Assembly: GCA_002070265.1 (NCBI GenBank)
Contig: MWCX01000023.1
Coordinates: forward strand, 98,786 to 162,785
From: Bacteroidetes bacterium ADurb.Bin174
Lineage (GTDB): Bacteria; Bacteroidota; Bacteroidia; Bacteroidales; Paludibacteraceae
Direction of reading: 5' to 3'
Length of the DNA: 64,000 nucleotides
Shown here: positions 18,013 through 28,600 of the stretch, piece by piece
How the letters are laid out: every line of letters begins with the position of its first letter
How positions within the stretch are numbered: position 1 is the stretch's first letter
Translations under genes and position numbers: made by a program
Notes under the pieces: model-generated
Databases searched by the model: none
What the model was told of the DNA's origin: nothing
What the model saw: the letters and a program-made list of their open reading frames with translations, nothing else

Positions 18013-19252
18013 GCCTTTTTTGTTGGTTTTTGTTCTTTTTCTTGTGCAATTATCTGTTGGGCAGAACAATACTAATTCTCCTTATACCCGATACGGTTAT
18101 GGAGAACTTGTTGATGTGAATTCAGCAGAACAGCGTGCCATGGGAGGTGTCGCATTCGGGTTAAGAAACAATTCCATGATCAATCCGGCAAATCCGGCTT
18201 CATACAGTATTGTAGATTCTACATCCTTTATGTTTGATTTTGGTATGAGTGGATTGTTGTCCATGTTTTCTGATGTCGGTGGAAGGATTCTAAGTTTTAC
18301 CTCTAATATTGAATATATTACCCTGCAGTTTCCCATAACAAAATGGTTGGGGTTGAGTGCCGGTTTGTTGCCCTATTCATTTTCCGGATATAATTATTAT
18401 GATACTGATTCGATTGAAATGCCCAATCATACTTCGACATCAACTTATGCCAATTATTCCAGAAAATATATAGGAAGCGGGGCTATCAGTCAAATTTATA
18501 CCGGATTGGGGTTGAAGTTGTTCGATCATATAGCTTTGGGTGCAAATGCTTATTATATGATGGGCGGTTCATCTAACAGCAGTTCGATCTTGTTTAGTAA
18601 TACGAAATTCAGTTCGTCGTCTTCTACGCAAGAAAATGCGATTGTGGTCAATAGTTTTAGATTCAGATATGGTTTGCAGTTGTTTCATACCTTCAAAGAA
18701 AATCACGAGTTGACAATAGGTGGAATTTATGAACACAAAGCACCGTTCAGGGGAGAGTTTTTGCAATATAATTTTGGTATACCTGCTGATACTGTGTTAT
18801 ATGACCATCATTTCGGATTGCCGACAACCTATGGCGTAGGGGTTAATTATGTGTTTAAAAACAAATTAACACTGTCTGCAGATTACATGATGCAGAGATG
18901 GGGAGATGCTTTGTTTTTTGGCAAGACCGACAGTCTGACCAACAGAAATAAAATAGCTGTTGGAGCAGAATATATAATAAATCCGAGAGGAAATAAATAT
19001 GTTGACAGGATGCGTTATCGTGTAGGTATCAATTTGCAAGATTCGTATTTTAAGGTTGATGGTCGGGTTCCTCCAAAAAATTTCGGTATCAGTTTTGGCG
19101 TGGGCTTGCCTTTGCGTACAACTAATACGATGTTAAATGCATCTTTGGAATATGGGAAAGTTGGAGATAAGACAATGTTGAGACAAGATTATTTTAAATT
19201 TACCTTTAATGTTGTCTTCAACGAAAACTGGTTTTTTAAGAGAAAATTATAA
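17996..19252 (+). CDS. Outer membrane beta-barrel protein (FadL-like)
   Basis: 418 residues with signal peptide MLKTVKPFLLVFVLFLVQLSVGQ. The mature N-terminus NNTNSPYTRYGYGELVD, then AEQRAMGGVAFGLRN and INPANPASYS, resembles the start of OMPP1/FadL-type barrels, where an N-terminal hatch precedes the strands. The remainder alternates aromatic strand ends (SFRFRYGLQLF, YRVGINLQDSYF) and ends NENWFFKRKL. In this phylum the same protein often follows coaX. Substrate is unknown, and FadL-likeness is inferred from pattern, not alignment. Its first codons overlap the end of coaX. Confidence 0.7.
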   Translation: MLKTVKPFLLVFVLFLVQLSVGQNNTNSPYTRYGYGELVDVNSAEQRAMGGVAFGLRNNSMINPANPASYSIVDSTSFMFDFGMSGLLSMFSDVGGRILSFTSNIEYITLQFPITKWLGLSAGLLPYSFSGYNYYDTDSIEMPNHTSTSTYANYSRKYIGSGAISQIYTGLGLKLFDHIALGANAYYMMGGSSNSSSILFSNTKFSSSSSTQENAIVVNSFRFRYGLQLFHTFKENHELTIGGIYEHKAPFRGEFLQYNFGIPADTVLYDHHFGLPTTYGVGVNYVFKNKLTLSADYMMQRWGDALFFGKTDSLTNRNKIAVGAEYIINPRGNKYVDRMRYRVGINLQDSYFKVDGRVPPKNFGISFGVGLPLRTTNTMLNASLEYGKVGDKTMLRQDYFKFTFNVVFNENWFFKRKL

Positions 19253-19276
19253 CATTATAAGTACAAGATAGAATTT

Positions 19277-20698
19277 ATGAAAGTCATGAAGAAATTAATT
19301 TTATTGTCGTTGAGTATAGTTATTCTGACTAATTGCTATGCTCAAAGAAGAACAAAAAAGTCAGCAGCTAAAGAAGAAGTGACCCCGGTAGAAGTTGTTA
19401 CTCCTCAGGAGTCGCAACCGGAGGAACCTGCTGGTGACCCTGTTATTACAGAAGAGTGTTTGATAAACTTGAGTTTGTTTAATGAGTCTGCTAAAAATAA
19501 GCAGTATGCTGATGCATTGGGTACCTGGAATCAGGTATTTGAAAATTGCCCCAATGCCAACAGAGCCATTTATACACATGGGCGTTCAATTTTACATTGG
19601 TTGTTGAGTGAGCAAACAGATGATGTTAAATATCAAGAAGTATTTAATAAGCTGATGTTGATGTATGATAAGCGCATGAAGTATTTTGGGGATGATCCCA
19701 GGTATCCTATACCCTGGATTAAAGGATTAAAAGCCTTGGATTATATAGTATTTGTCAAAAATGATGAACTGAAAAAGCCTGCCTATAAATGGTTAGAAGA
19801 AGCCATAGACGGATTGGGTGAAGCAACAGAAATTGAAATGATCAGACAGTTCGTTGTGTTGTCGGATAAATTATATGCCAACGATCAAACCCATGGTGAG
19901 AAATATATTGCTGATTATTTGAAAGCCAATGATCTGTTGGAAACAATCATTAAGAATGCTGAGAGCACAGATCAAACACTCGCTACACAAGCAACGCAAT
20001 ATAAAAACGGATTGGACATCGTTTTTGCTGAAAGTGGAGCAGCCGATTGCGAAACGCTGGATGAATTGTACAAAGACGAGATAATCACTAATGGAGAGGA
20101 TTTAGGGTATTTGAACAAAATTATTTCTTTTTACAGAAGGGTTAGATGTGTGGACTCAAAAGTGTATTTTGATGCTGCCGTAAAAGCACATAAGATTCAA
20201 CCAACCGCTGAATCTGCAAGTGCATTAGCTGCTATGTCGTATAATCAGGAGGAATTTCAGCAGTCAGTCAATTATTATGAAGATGCTACAAGATTGAGTG
20301 ATGTTGATATAGATAAAGCAGATTATCAATACAAAATTTCCCAGATTTATTACTCCAAAATAGGAGATTATCCCCGCACTAAGACTCATGCACTGAATGC
20401 ATTGGGATATAATCCGTCATTGGGGAGTGCACACATGATTATAGGACTTGCCTATGCTGCAGCAAAAGGAATTTATGATGATCCGGTATTATCTAAATCC
20501 GTGTTCTGGGTGGCTGTCGATAGGCTTAACAAAGCCAAACAAGTAGATCCTTCTTTGACAGAAGATGTGGATAAGCTGATTGCTACTTATATCCGCCATT
20601 TCCCTTCTAAAGAAGATATTTTCTTTAAGCCTGAGCTTAATAATGGAAAATCTTTTTATGTGGGTGGATGGATAGGAGAGACCACAATTTGTAGATAA
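19277..20698 (+). CDS. TPR-repeat envelope protein
   Basis: 473 residues. MKKLILLSLSIVILTNCYAQ (from the second Met) is an export signal; ILTNC could be a lipobox, or cleavage could follow YAQ. A charged linker KKSAAKEEVTPVEVV comes next. The rest is helical with TPR-like pairs, clearest at residues ~305-390 (SALAAMSYNQEEFQQSVNYYEDATRL; DYQYKISQIYYSKIGDYPRTKTHALNAL; GSAHMIIGLAYAAAKG). It probably acts as a periplasmic scaffold. It sits between an outer membrane protein and lptC, so an outer membrane assembly role is plausible, but no function is known to me. Confidence 0.75.
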   Translation: MKVMKKLILLSLSIVILTNCYAQRRTKKSAAKEEVTPVEVVTPQESQPEEPAGDPVITEECLINLSLFNESAKNKQYADALGTWNQVFENCPNANRAIYTHGRSILHWLLSEQTDDVKYQEVFNKLMLMYDKRMKYFGDDPRYPIPWIKGLKALDYIVFVKNDELKKPAYKWLEEAIDGLGEATEIEMIRQFVVLSDKLYANDQTHGEKYIADYLKANDLLETIIKNAESTDQTLATQATQYKNGLDIVFAESGAADCETLDELYKDEIITNGEDLGYLNKIISFYRRVRCVDSKVYFDAAVKAHKIQPTAESASALAAMSYNQEEFQQSVNYYEDATRLSDVDIDKADYQYKISQIYYSKIGDYPRTKTHALNALGYNPSLGSAHMIIGLAYAAAKGIYDDPVLSKSVFWVAVDRLNKAKQVDPSLTEDVDKLIATYIRHFPSKEDIFFKPELNNGKSFYVGGWIGETTICR

Positions 20699-20705
20699 TA
20701 AAGCT

Positions 20706-21296
20706 TTGAAGTGTTTGCAGAAAAAATATGATTGTAAAAACATTACAACCGCCTTTTCGGTGGTTGTTGTGTTTTTTTTGCTTTTTTCATGCAATACCAC
20801 CGTAACTGAACAGATTGATTTGGAACTAAGTTCCGGTGAAGTTCCGCGGCTGCATACAGCGGACGTTACAACGGTTATTTCGGATTCGGGAATTACCCGA
20901 TATAGAATTTATACGCCGGTGTGGAATGTTTATGATAATACTTCGCAACCATATTGGGAGTTTCCGGACGGAGTGCATTTTGAACGTTTCGATGAAGATT
21001 TGATCGTTGACGCCAATGTTCATTGCGAATATGCCAAGTTTCTTGAAAAAGAAAAAATCTGGGAGCTGAAGGGAAATGTCCGTGCTACCAATATCAAGGG
21101 TGAATTGTTTGAAACAGAACAACTGTTTTGGAATCAAAAGACCGAAAAAATCTATTCGGATAGTTTGGTCACAATTACCCAGGAGGATTATATCATCAAT
21201 GCGCAAGGCTTTGAATCAAATCAGCAGATGACCAAGTATACCTGGAAGCAAACACAGGGGATTTTTCCTGTAGAAGAAGAGGAAGATCAAAATTAG
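20706..21296 (+). CDS. lptC: LPS export ABC transporter periplasmic protein LptC
   Basis: 196 residues. It has an N-terminal membrane/lipoprotein signal (FSVVVVFFLLFSC, with Cys about residue 29) and then one beta-jellyroll LptC domain: the segments YWEFPDGVHFERFDEDL, WELKGNVRATNIKGELFETEQLFWNQ and KIYSDSLVTI are typical. LptC links the inner membrane LptB2FG motor to LptA. The start codon is TTG at 20706, 7 bp after the TPR gene's stop, since no in-frame ATG precedes the signal. lptA and lptB are not adjacent. A weak hairpin follows the stop. Confidence 0.88.
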   Translation: MKCLQKKYDCKNITTAFSVVVVFFLLFSCNTTVTEQIDLELSSGEVPRLHTADVTTVISDSGITRYRIYTPVWNVYDNTSQPYWEFPDGVHFERFDEDLIVDANVHCEYAKFLEKEKIWELKGNVRATNIKGELFETEQLFWNQKTEKIYSDSLVTITQEDYIINAQGFESNQQMTKYTWKQTQGIFPVEEEEDQN

Positions 21297-21306
21297 AAGT
21301 AAAAGG

Positions 21307-21338
21307 TCTCCGGTATCATTATTTTTTTCGGAGATTTT
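21307..21338 (+). terminator. Possible weak terminator after lptC
   Basis: TCTCCG (21307-21312) pairs with CGGAGA (21329-21334) around a 16-nt AT-rich loop and is followed by TTTT. Stem and T-run are short, so readthrough into the porin gene is likely. Confidence 0.35.
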
Positions 21339-21366
21339 GACAAATAAGATAATCAAGGTATTACAG

Positions 21367-23253
21367 ATGTTGAGGAATATCCGGATTTTTATGTTGTTGC
21401 TGCTGTCTCCGGTTTTAATGTCGGAAAACGACCCTGCATCCGTAGAAGTCATACAATCTGTAAAAACCTGGCAAATCGTTGATAAGTTTGCTACTGTTGA
21501 TTCTATTGCTCCGGATACGGCACATTTAAATTTTCAAAATGCCAACCACATTGATCGTTTCAGCATATCCAATGCTTACCGCGGTAATTTAGGCTCACCC
21601 ATTCAACCTAAAGTTTATTTCGACAGGCCGTTGAAACATGATTTTATTTTTGCGGATGCCTATTATCCATACATGGCTCAGGTTGAGTCGGCTACATTCT
21701 TTAATACTACCAAACCATTTACGAGTTTGTATTATTTAAGCGGTGGAACTCATTATTACAAGGATGAACAAATCAGGTTCCTTTTTTCTGCTAATGCCAA
21801 TAAAAAACTGAATCTTGGATTTACATTGGATTATCTCTATGCACGGGGTGAATACACAAACCTTGGTACTAAAAGATTTACGGGTTCTGCTTTTGGGACT
21901 TATGACGGTGTTAGATATAAAGCAACCGGTTTTGCAAGTAGCAACAACATCAGTAATTATGAAAACGGGGGAATTTCGGATACTACCTATATCAATGGTC
22001 CCATAGTCTATCCTTCTTATAATATTCCGGTGAATATCGAAGGATATGCAAATTACCTACACAACCAATTTTTTTACAATCATCAATATAATATTGGTAT
22101 AACTAGACAGGTTGAGATTACTCCTGATTCGATTGTGTCGGAATATGTGCCTGTTACGGTGTTTGGACATACCGTTCGCTTGGATGATATGCGAAAGCGA
22201 TATTATGAACCTAAAGTGGAAAGTGACTTCTATGAAAACACTTACCTGCCCTTTGCTTTTACCAATGATAGCGCAGCTTATTTTTCTGTAAAAAATACCT
22301 TGTCTGTCAGCATGGCTGAAGAGTTTAATAAATGGTTGAAATTTGGTTTGACGGCTTATGTGGAAAATGAAGTAGTTAGATATGGAGTGAAGCAGGATAG
22401 TATCTATACCCATAGAAATTATATGAATAATAGGGTAGGAGGTATTTTGTCAAAAAACAAAGGAGAATTATTGAAGTATAATTTTAGTGGAGAACTGACA
22501 TTTTTGGGACGCAATATCGGAGACATGGTGTTGGACGCCAATCTGAACAGTAAATTCAATCTGCTGAAACAAAGCATCAATCTGCAGGCATATGGATTTC
22601 TCAAAAGTACCAGACCGTCTGTGTTTTATGATTTTTATCATTCGAATCATTTCAAATGGGAAAATAGTTTTTCAAAATTGTATCATACACGCATAGGTGG
22701 TCAATTTGCCATTCCGACGCTTTATTTCAATTTTGATGTGTCCGTAGAAAATTTGACCAATCCGATATACTTTAACAAACAGGCTTTACCAAATCAGTAT
22801 AGTGGTAATGTTCAGATACTTGCGGGGAATTTAAAGCAAGACTTCCATGTAGGTAGCTTTACATTAGAAAATCAGGCAGTTTATCAATTGAGTTCCAATC
22901 AATCGGTGATACCTTTGCCGAATATTGTTTTGTATCATAATTTATATTATCATGGACTTTGGTTCAAGGTTTTAAGCATGCAGATGGGTGTGGATGTGCG
23001 GTATCATACTGCCTATTATGCTCCTTCTTACATGCCGGCAACCGGACAGTTTCATGTGCAGGATCGAATAAAAATCGGTAATTATCCTGTGATGAATGTA
23101 TATTTGAATGTGCATCTGAAACGTACGAGATTTTTCGTTCAGGGTTATCATATAAACCAGTTGTTTATGAAAGGGGATTATTATTCCATGCCTTATTATC
23201 CCATCAATCCTGCAACGTTCAAGATGGGGTTGACATGGAATTTTTACGATTAA
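21367..23253 (+). CDS. Putative porin (Bacteroidota porin family)
   Basis: 628 residues from the ATG at 21367; a TTG at 21337 lies inside a hairpin and is rejected. MLRNIRIFMLLLLSPVLMS is the signal peptide. The mature protein has NHIDRFSISNAYRGNLGSPIQPKVYFDRP and ANKKLNLGFTLDYLYARGEY, sequences I associate with the 'putative porin' family found near lptC in this phylum. Many amphipathic strands end in aromatic residues, and the C-terminus is MGLTWNFYD, with the aromatic ending needed for BAM insertion. It is likely an outer membrane barrel; solute unknown. lptC upstream and a periplasmic binding protein downstream keep the envelope theme. Confidence 0.8.
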   Translation: MLRNIRIFMLLLLSPVLMSENDPASVEVIQSVKTWQIVDKFATVDSIAPDTAHLNFQNANHIDRFSISNAYRGNLGSPIQPKVYFDRPLKHDFIFADAYYPYMAQVESATFFNTTKPFTSLYYLSGGTHYYKDEQIRFLFSANANKKLNLGFTLDYLYARGEYTNLGTKRFTGSAFGTYDGVRYKATGFASSNNISNYENGGISDTTYINGPIVYPSYNIPVNIEGYANYLHNQFFYNHQYNIGITRQVEITPDSIVSEYVPVTVFGHTVRLDDMRKRYYEPKVESDFYENTYLPFAFTNDSAAYFSVKNTLSVSMAEEFNKWLKFGLTAYVENEVVRYGVKQDSIYTHRNYMNNRVGGILSKNKGELLKYNFSGELTFLGRNIGDMVLDANLNSKFNLLKQSINLQAYGFLKSTRPSVFYDFYHSNHFKWENSFSKLYHTRIGGQFAIPTLYFNFDVSVENLTNPIYFNKQALPNQYSGNVQILAGNLKQDFHVGSFTLENQAVYQLSSNQSVIPLPNIVLYHNLYYHGLWFKVLSMQMGVDVRYHTAYYAPSYMPATGQFHVQDRIKIGNYPVMNVYLNVHLKRTRFFVQGYHINQLFMKGDYYSMPYYPINPATFKMGLTWNFYD

Positions 23254-23254
23254 A

Positions 23255-23303
23255 TTAGTTCATTGAGAGTTCCGGACAACAACTTAAAGTAAATTTTAAT
23301 CGC
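23255..23303 (+). promoter_or_regulatory. Leader shared with the AsmA-like gene
   Basis: TTAGTTCATTGAGAGTTCC at 23255-23273 matches 43997-44015 in 18 of 19 bases. The stretch just before the ATG (AAATTTTAATCG, 23291-23302) matches the AsmA leader with one change. The spacing differs by only 2 bp. Confidence 0.5.
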
Positions 23304-24107
23304 ATGAAAAAGAGAATTGTAATATCGTTTGTTGCAAGTATTTTATTACTGATAATTTTGCTGTGGATGGGTGTATCTTCCACAATCAGAGACTTGCCCG
23401 AGATTCTCGAAGATGCCCGTTTGTCAGTCTTGATTGAATCCGGTGAACATGGTCTCATGCGCGATAGTTCTCAGGCTTATGGTTTTCAGTATGAATTGAT
23501 AAAAATATTTGCAGATTCGTTAGATGTTGAACTTTCAGTCACCTGTTCATCCGGAAAAGGAAATGATGTGCACAGACTTCAAAAAGGCAAAGCAGATGTA
23601 TGGGTAGCCCTGATGCCCATTACAACTTGCTGTGAAAATACGGTTGTTTGTCTGACACCCATTATTTCCACGAGATTGATGTTGGTTCAACCAAAAGCAG
23701 CCGTCACTTCAAAAATTCGTAAGCAATACGAATTGGATGGAGATACCATTTGGGTACGGAAAAATTCTCCCTATATCGAGAGGCTGAATGACCTTGCCGA
23801 AGAAATAGCCTTTGAACCGGTGATTGTTGAAATGCGAGTGAGCGGTTATGAAGAGATGGTGGATTTGGTACAGAAAGGAGAGATTAAATTTACCATTTGC
23901 CCTGAATATCTGGCAGAGAAATTCAAAACAAAATATGATCAGGTTGATTTCAGCCTGCCCTTGAGTTTAAAGCATGATTTGTCTTGGTGTGTAAATGCGC
24001 ACTCGCCTTTGTTACAAGAACGGCTTAATGAATTTTTATATGCATTTAAAGAAACGAATGATTTCCAAGCATTATTAAAGAAGTATGATTATCAAGTTGA
24101 ATTTTAA
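23304..24107 (+). CDS. Extracellular solute-binding protein, family 3 (MltF N-domain-like)
   Basis: 267 residues. Residues 1-30 form an uncleaved membrane anchor or signal (ISFVASILLLIILLWMGV). The rest fits the type 3 periplasmic binding fold: ARLSVLIESGEHGLM, YGFQYELIKIFADSLDVELSV, KGKADVWVALMPIT, and a C-terminal LNEFLYAFKETNDFQALLKKYD. This is the sensor domain that precedes the transglycosylase domain in MltF, but no SLT domain follows; the protein simply stops. No ABC permease adjoins it. Hence it could be a sensor or a stand-alone ligand binder. metA starts 12 bp later. Confidence 0.75.
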   Translation: MKKRIVISFVASILLLIILLWMGVSSTIRDLPEILEDARLSVLIESGEHGLMRDSSQAYGFQYELIKIFADSLDVELSVTCSSGKGNDVHRLQKGKADVWVALMPITTCCENTVVCLTPIISTRLMLVQPKAAVTSKIRKQYELDGDTIWVRKNSPYIERLNDLAEEIAFEPVIVEMRVSGYEEMVDLVQKGEIKFTICPEYLAEKFKTKYDQVDFSLPLSLKHDLSWCVNAHSPLLQERLNEFLYAFKETNDFQALLKKYDYQVEF

Positions 24108-24119
24108 AATATATCGTAT

Positions 24120-25037
24120 ATGCCAGTAAATATTCCGGATTCGTTACCTGCAGTTGATTTGTTGAGGAAAGAGAATATTTTTGTTATGGACTCAAAACGA
24201 GCATCCTCTCAGGATATTCGTCCCTTGAAAATCCTGATATTGAATCTTATGCCCGTCAAGATAACTACAGAGACCGATTTGATTCGTTTGTTATCCAACA
24301 CGCCTTTGCAAATTGAACTTGATTTTTTACAGATGGAAAGTCATACTTCGAAAAATACACCTATCAAGCATTTGATGACTTTCTATAAAACCTTTGATGT
24401 TATCAAGCAAAGCAATTATGACGGCATGATTATAACGGGTGCACCGGTTGAATTGCTACCTTTTGAGAAAGTTGATTATTGGGAGGAAATAAAAAGTATA
24501 TTCGAATGGGCAAGACGTCATGTTACCTCTACACTTTATATATGTTGGGCTGCACAAGCCGGTTTGTACCATTATTATGGAGTCCCGAAATATGAACTGG
24601 ATGAAAAATTGTTCGGTGTGTTCAAACATTATGTTCACAATCCTTACAATCCTATTTTCAGAGGTTTTGACGATATGTTCTACGTGCCACACAGTAGATA
24701 CACGGAGGTGCGCAAAGAAGATATATTGAAAGTACCCGAACTGACCATCTTGTCGGAATCTCCTGATGCCGGCGTTTACATAGTGATGGGTAGAAACGGC
24801 CGTGAATTTTTTATTACCGGACACTCCGAATACTCTCCCATGACACTCGATACTGAATATAAAAGAGATTTGTCTAAAGGTTTGAAGATTAATATTCCAC
24901 AAAATTATTATCAGGATGATGATGTTCGGTTAGGTCCCGTAGTTAGATGGAGGGGGCATGCGAACTTGCTGGTAACTAACTGGCTGAACTATTTTGTATA
25001 TCAAGAAACACCATATGATTTATCACAAATAAAATGA
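24120..25037 (+). CDS. metA: Homoserine O-acyltransferase, predicted acetyl-CoA type
   Basis: 305 residues. MetA activates homoserine in methionine synthesis. The catalytic set is intact: nucleophile Cys142 in ICWAAQAG, and His235 and Glu237 in GHSEYS. The specificity position 111 in GAPVE is glutamate. Published work on MetA showed that Glu111 goes with acetyl-CoA and Gly111 with succinyl-CoA, so this enzyme is predicted to make O-acetylhomoserine in spite of its usual 'succinyltransferase' label. It overlaps bcp by 4 bp. No SAM or other riboswitch fits in the 12-bp gap upstream. Confidence 0.93.
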   Translation: MPVNIPDSLPAVDLLRKENIFVMDSKRASSQDIRPLKILILNLMPVKITTETDLIRLLSNTPLQIELDFLQMESHTSKNTPIKHLMTFYKTFDVIKQSNYDGMIITGAPVELLPFEKVDYWEEIKSIFEWARRHVTSTLYICWAAQAGLYHYYGVPKYELDEKLFGVFKHYVHNPYNPIFRGFDDMFYVPHSRYTEVRKEDILKVPELTILSESPDAGVYIVMGRNGREFFITGHSEYSPMTLDTEYKRDLSKGLKINIPQNYYQDDDVRLGPVVRWRGHANLLVTNWLNYFVYQETPYDLSQIK

Positions 25038-25489
25038 AAACATTACAAATTGGAGATCAAGCTCCGGAAATTTTAGGAGTCAACCAAGACGGTCAAAAAA
25101 TTAAATTGTCCGACTATGTAGGGAAAAAAATTGTTTTGTATTTTTATCCGAAAGACAATACATCGGGATGTACGGCTCAAGCTTGTAACTTGAGAGATAA
25201 CTATCAAGGTTTGAAGCAAGCCGGTTATGAGGTGATAGGCGTGAGTGCCGACAGTCAAAAATCGCATCAAGGATTCATTGCCAAACACAATTTGCCTTTT
25301 AACCTCATTGCCGATACAGAAAAGACGCTGTCCGCATTATTCGGCACCTGGGGCGAAAAATCCATGTACGGCAGAAAATACATGGGTATGTTCCGAACCA
25401 CCTTTATCATCAACGAAAAAGGGGTGATTGAAAAAATTATTTCACCCAAAGAAATTAAAACCAAAGATCACGCAGCACAAATTTTATAA
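25034..25489 (+). CDS. bcp: Thioredoxin-dependent thiol peroxidase (Bcp/PrxQ)
   Basis: 151 residues, a peroxiredoxin that reduces hydrogen peroxide and alkyl peroxides with thioredoxin. The active site [14 protein letters not shown] places the peroxidatic Cys at 46 and the resolving Cys at 51, the atypical 2-Cys arrangement of E. coli Bcp. [23 protein letters not shown] is the conserved C-terminal block. ATG overlaps the metA stop (ATGA), so the two are probably translated together. It ends the hisG-to-bcp run. Confidence 0.95.
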   Translation: MKTLQIGDQAPEILGVNQDGQKIKLSDYVGKKIVLYFYPKDNTSGCTAQACNLRDNYQGLKQAGYEVIGVSADSQKSHQGFIAKHNLPFNLIADTEKTLSALFGTWGEKSMYGRKYMGMFRTTFIINEKGVIEKIISPKEIKTKDHAAQIL

Positions 25490-25578
25490 ATTTTGTTGTT
25501 TCCTTTGAGTTACACACAGAATTTCTTTTGTTGAAAACTATTTTTTATGCTTTCTGTTTCAGAAAAAATGAAAATAGT

Positions 25579-25586
25579 TAACTTTG
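25579..25586 (+). promoter_or_regulatory. purL promoter, -7 box
   Basis: TAACTTTG is an exact TAnnTTTG match 22 bp before the purL ATG. A T-rich GTTTC at 25555-25559 lies at about -33 distance. The box also rules out the TTG start at 25584. Confidence 0.6.
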
Positions 25587-25607
25587 CAGCTTAAAAATTA
25601 TTCGGAT

Positions 25608-28600
25608 ATGATTCAATTCTTTCAAGCTCCTTCGCAACAGGTTTACGCTGTACAGTCAGCAAGTGCTTTATCGGCAACAGACATTCAAAAACTACAATGG
25701 CTTTTTGGCAATGCTCGTTTACTTGACTCACAAGAACTTAAAGGTGATTTTGTGGGTTTTTCACGGGAAATGATTACGCCATGGGGCAGTACAGCTACGG
25801 AAATAGCACACAATATTGGAATATCGGGTATTAAGCGCATAGAACTTTTTACCCCTTTGTCCTTGTCTCAGTCTTTAATCAATGAGGAAGGCTATGACCC
25901 CTTGTTAGAGCATGTTCATAAAGGTTTGAATCAAGATGTTTTTAAATTTGACAAACAACCGGAGCCAATCATTTATATAAATGATATTGCTGCTTATAAT
26001 GAGCAGGAAGGCCTGGCGTTGAGTGAAGATGAGGTAGAGTATCTGAATGGGGTTAGTAAAATTGTTGGACGAAAACTAACGGATTCCGAGGTGTTCGGCT
26101 TTTCACAAGTTAACTCCGAGCATTGTCGCCATAAGATATTCAACGGTCAATTTGTGATTGATGGAGAAGCAAAAGAAGTCTCTCTTTTTAAGTTGATACG
26201 TCAAACTTCTGAAGAAAACCCCAATCAGGTTGTATCTGCATATAAAGATAACGTGGCCTTTATATCCGGACCTTCCATCGAACAGTTTGCTCCAAAAACG
26301 GGAGATAAGCCTGATGTGTATGCAACCAAGGAGATAGAGTCCGTTTTGTCCCTTAAAGCTGAAACACATAATTTTCCTACTACCGTAGAGCCTTTTAACG
26401 GTGGTGCAACGGGCAGCGGCGGCGAGATACGCGATCGCATGGGTGGCGGTAAGTCATCCTTGCCTTTAGCGGGGGTTTCTGTGTACATGACCTCTTATAC
26501 CCGCAATTCATTAATTGCTGATCCGTATTTTAAAACCAATATTAGAAAGCCTTGGGAAGCAGCCATAAAACCCAGAAAATGGACGTATCAAACCCCTGAG
26601 CAGATTTTGATTAAAGCCTCCAATGGAGCTTCGGACTATGGCAACAAACATGGTCAGCCTTTGATTTGTGGTTCTTTGGTGACATTTGAACACGAAGAGA
26701 ACAACAAGCAATACGGATTTGATAAAGTAATTATGATGGCAGGCGGAATTGGCTTTACCAATAGCAGAGATGCAATGAAGGGTAAGCCTGAAGCCGGCGA
26801 TCAAATTGTTGTGCTTGGTGGCGATAATTACCGCATTGGTATGGGTGGCGGTGCCGGATCATCAGTTGATACCGGTCATTTCGACAATGAAGTGGAGTTG
26901 AATGCCATACAGCGATCAAATCCTGAATTGCAAAAGCGGGTGGCCAATGTGATACGTGCGTTGGCTGAAGCTGAAAGAAATCCGGTAATTTCCATCCACG
27001 ACCACGGAGCCGGCGGTCATCTCAATTGCTTGTCGGAATTGGTTGAAACTACCGGCGGTAAGATTGATATGTCAAAATTGCCTATCGGAGATCCGTCTTT
27101 AAGTGCCAAAGAAATCATCGCCAATGAGAGTCAGGAACGCATGGGTTTATTGGTGAAGCCTGAAGATTTGGGTATGTTGCAAAAAATTGCAGATCGTGAA
27201 CAAGCACCGATGTATGTGGTAGGAGAAACTACCGGTGACATGCATTTCTCTTTCGAGCAGGCTGATGGTCAGAAACCCATTGATTTGCAATTGGAATACA
27301 TGTTCGGTAAATCGCCCAAAACTGTTATGACTGACCAGACCATAGAGGAAAGTTTTGCACCGGTTGAATGGAGTGATGACCAACTACAAACTTATATTGA
27401 AAATGTATTGCAACTTGAATCCGTCGCTTGTAAAGATTGGTTGACCAATAAAGTGGACCGTTCTGTTACCGGTAAGGTTGCCCGTCAGCAGTGCTTAGGA
27501 GAAATCCAACTACCCTTAAGTGATTTGGGTGTTGTGGCACTTGATTATCGCGGAAAAGCCGGTGTGGCAACCGCTATTGGTCATGCTCCCATCGCAGCCA
27601 TCATTGATGCGGAAGCAGGCTCGGTGTTGGCTGTTGCCGAGGCGCTGACCAATATTGTTTGGACACCCTTGAGATACGGCATTAAATCGGTTTCGTTAAG
27701 TGCTAACTGGATGTGGCCCTGCAAAAATCCGGGTGAAGATGCACGCTTGTATCAAGCGGTTGAATCCTGCAGTCAGTTTGCGCGTGCCCTGGAAATCAAT
27801 ATCCCCACAGGAAAAGACTCTCTTTCCATGACACAAAAGTATGGTGAAGACAAGGTTTTCTCTCCCGGAACAGTGATTATTACGGCAATTGCTGAAGTGT
27901 CGGATGTGCAAAAAACAGTTAGCCCTGTATTGGTGAATGATCCGGATACTTCCATTTATTATATTGATTTTTCCTTTGATACTCAAAAACTTGGTGGTTC
28001 GATATTGGCACAGACCATGAATAAAATCGGACACGAAGTGCCGACTGTCAAAGACCCCGAATACTTTAAATCTGCTTTTGCAGCCGTTCAAGAATTGGTT
28101 TCTAAAGAATTGGTACTTGCGGGACATGATATTTCCGAAGGAGGAATGTTTACTGCCTTGTTAGAAATGTGTTTTGCCAATGCACAAGGCGGACTTTCAG
28201 TTTATTTGGATGATTTAAAAGAAAAATCTTTGGTGGTCAATCTTTTCGCTGAAAATCCGGGTGTATTGATTCAAGTGAAAAATAAACAAGAAGTAGAAAA
28301 GATTCTGAACGCTTATGGTATTGGCTATGCCAAACTTGCCAAGCCAATATCAGAGAGAAGGATAGATATCAACAAGAAAAAACAAGCTTATAGTTTTTCC
28401 ATTGATGCATTGAGAGATTTGTGGTATCGTTCTTCCTATTTGTTAGACAAAAAACAAAGTGGTGAAAAACACGCCTGGATGCGTTATCAAAATTATAAAA
28501 ACCAACCTCTTAGCTTTAATTTTAAGAATGATTTCCGAGGTACTTTATCCCAATTTGGTTTAAGTTTCAAACCTCAATCAACGGGTATAAAAGCTGCCGT

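Noticed and set aside
21337-21366. TTG start for the porin gene
   Set aside because: It falls at the base of a hairpin, and ATG 21367 begins a good signal peptide.
24108-24119. SAM or other riboswitch before metA
   Set aside because: Only 12 bp separate it from the previous gene, and no riboswitch-like structure was noticed further up.
25584-25607. TTG start for purL eight codons upstream
   Set aside because: The TTG lies inside the -7 promoter box, so it would precede the transcript start.
27696-28127. 143-codon minus-strand frame
   Set aside because: It is antisense to the purL core, which is conserved, and it has no family features.
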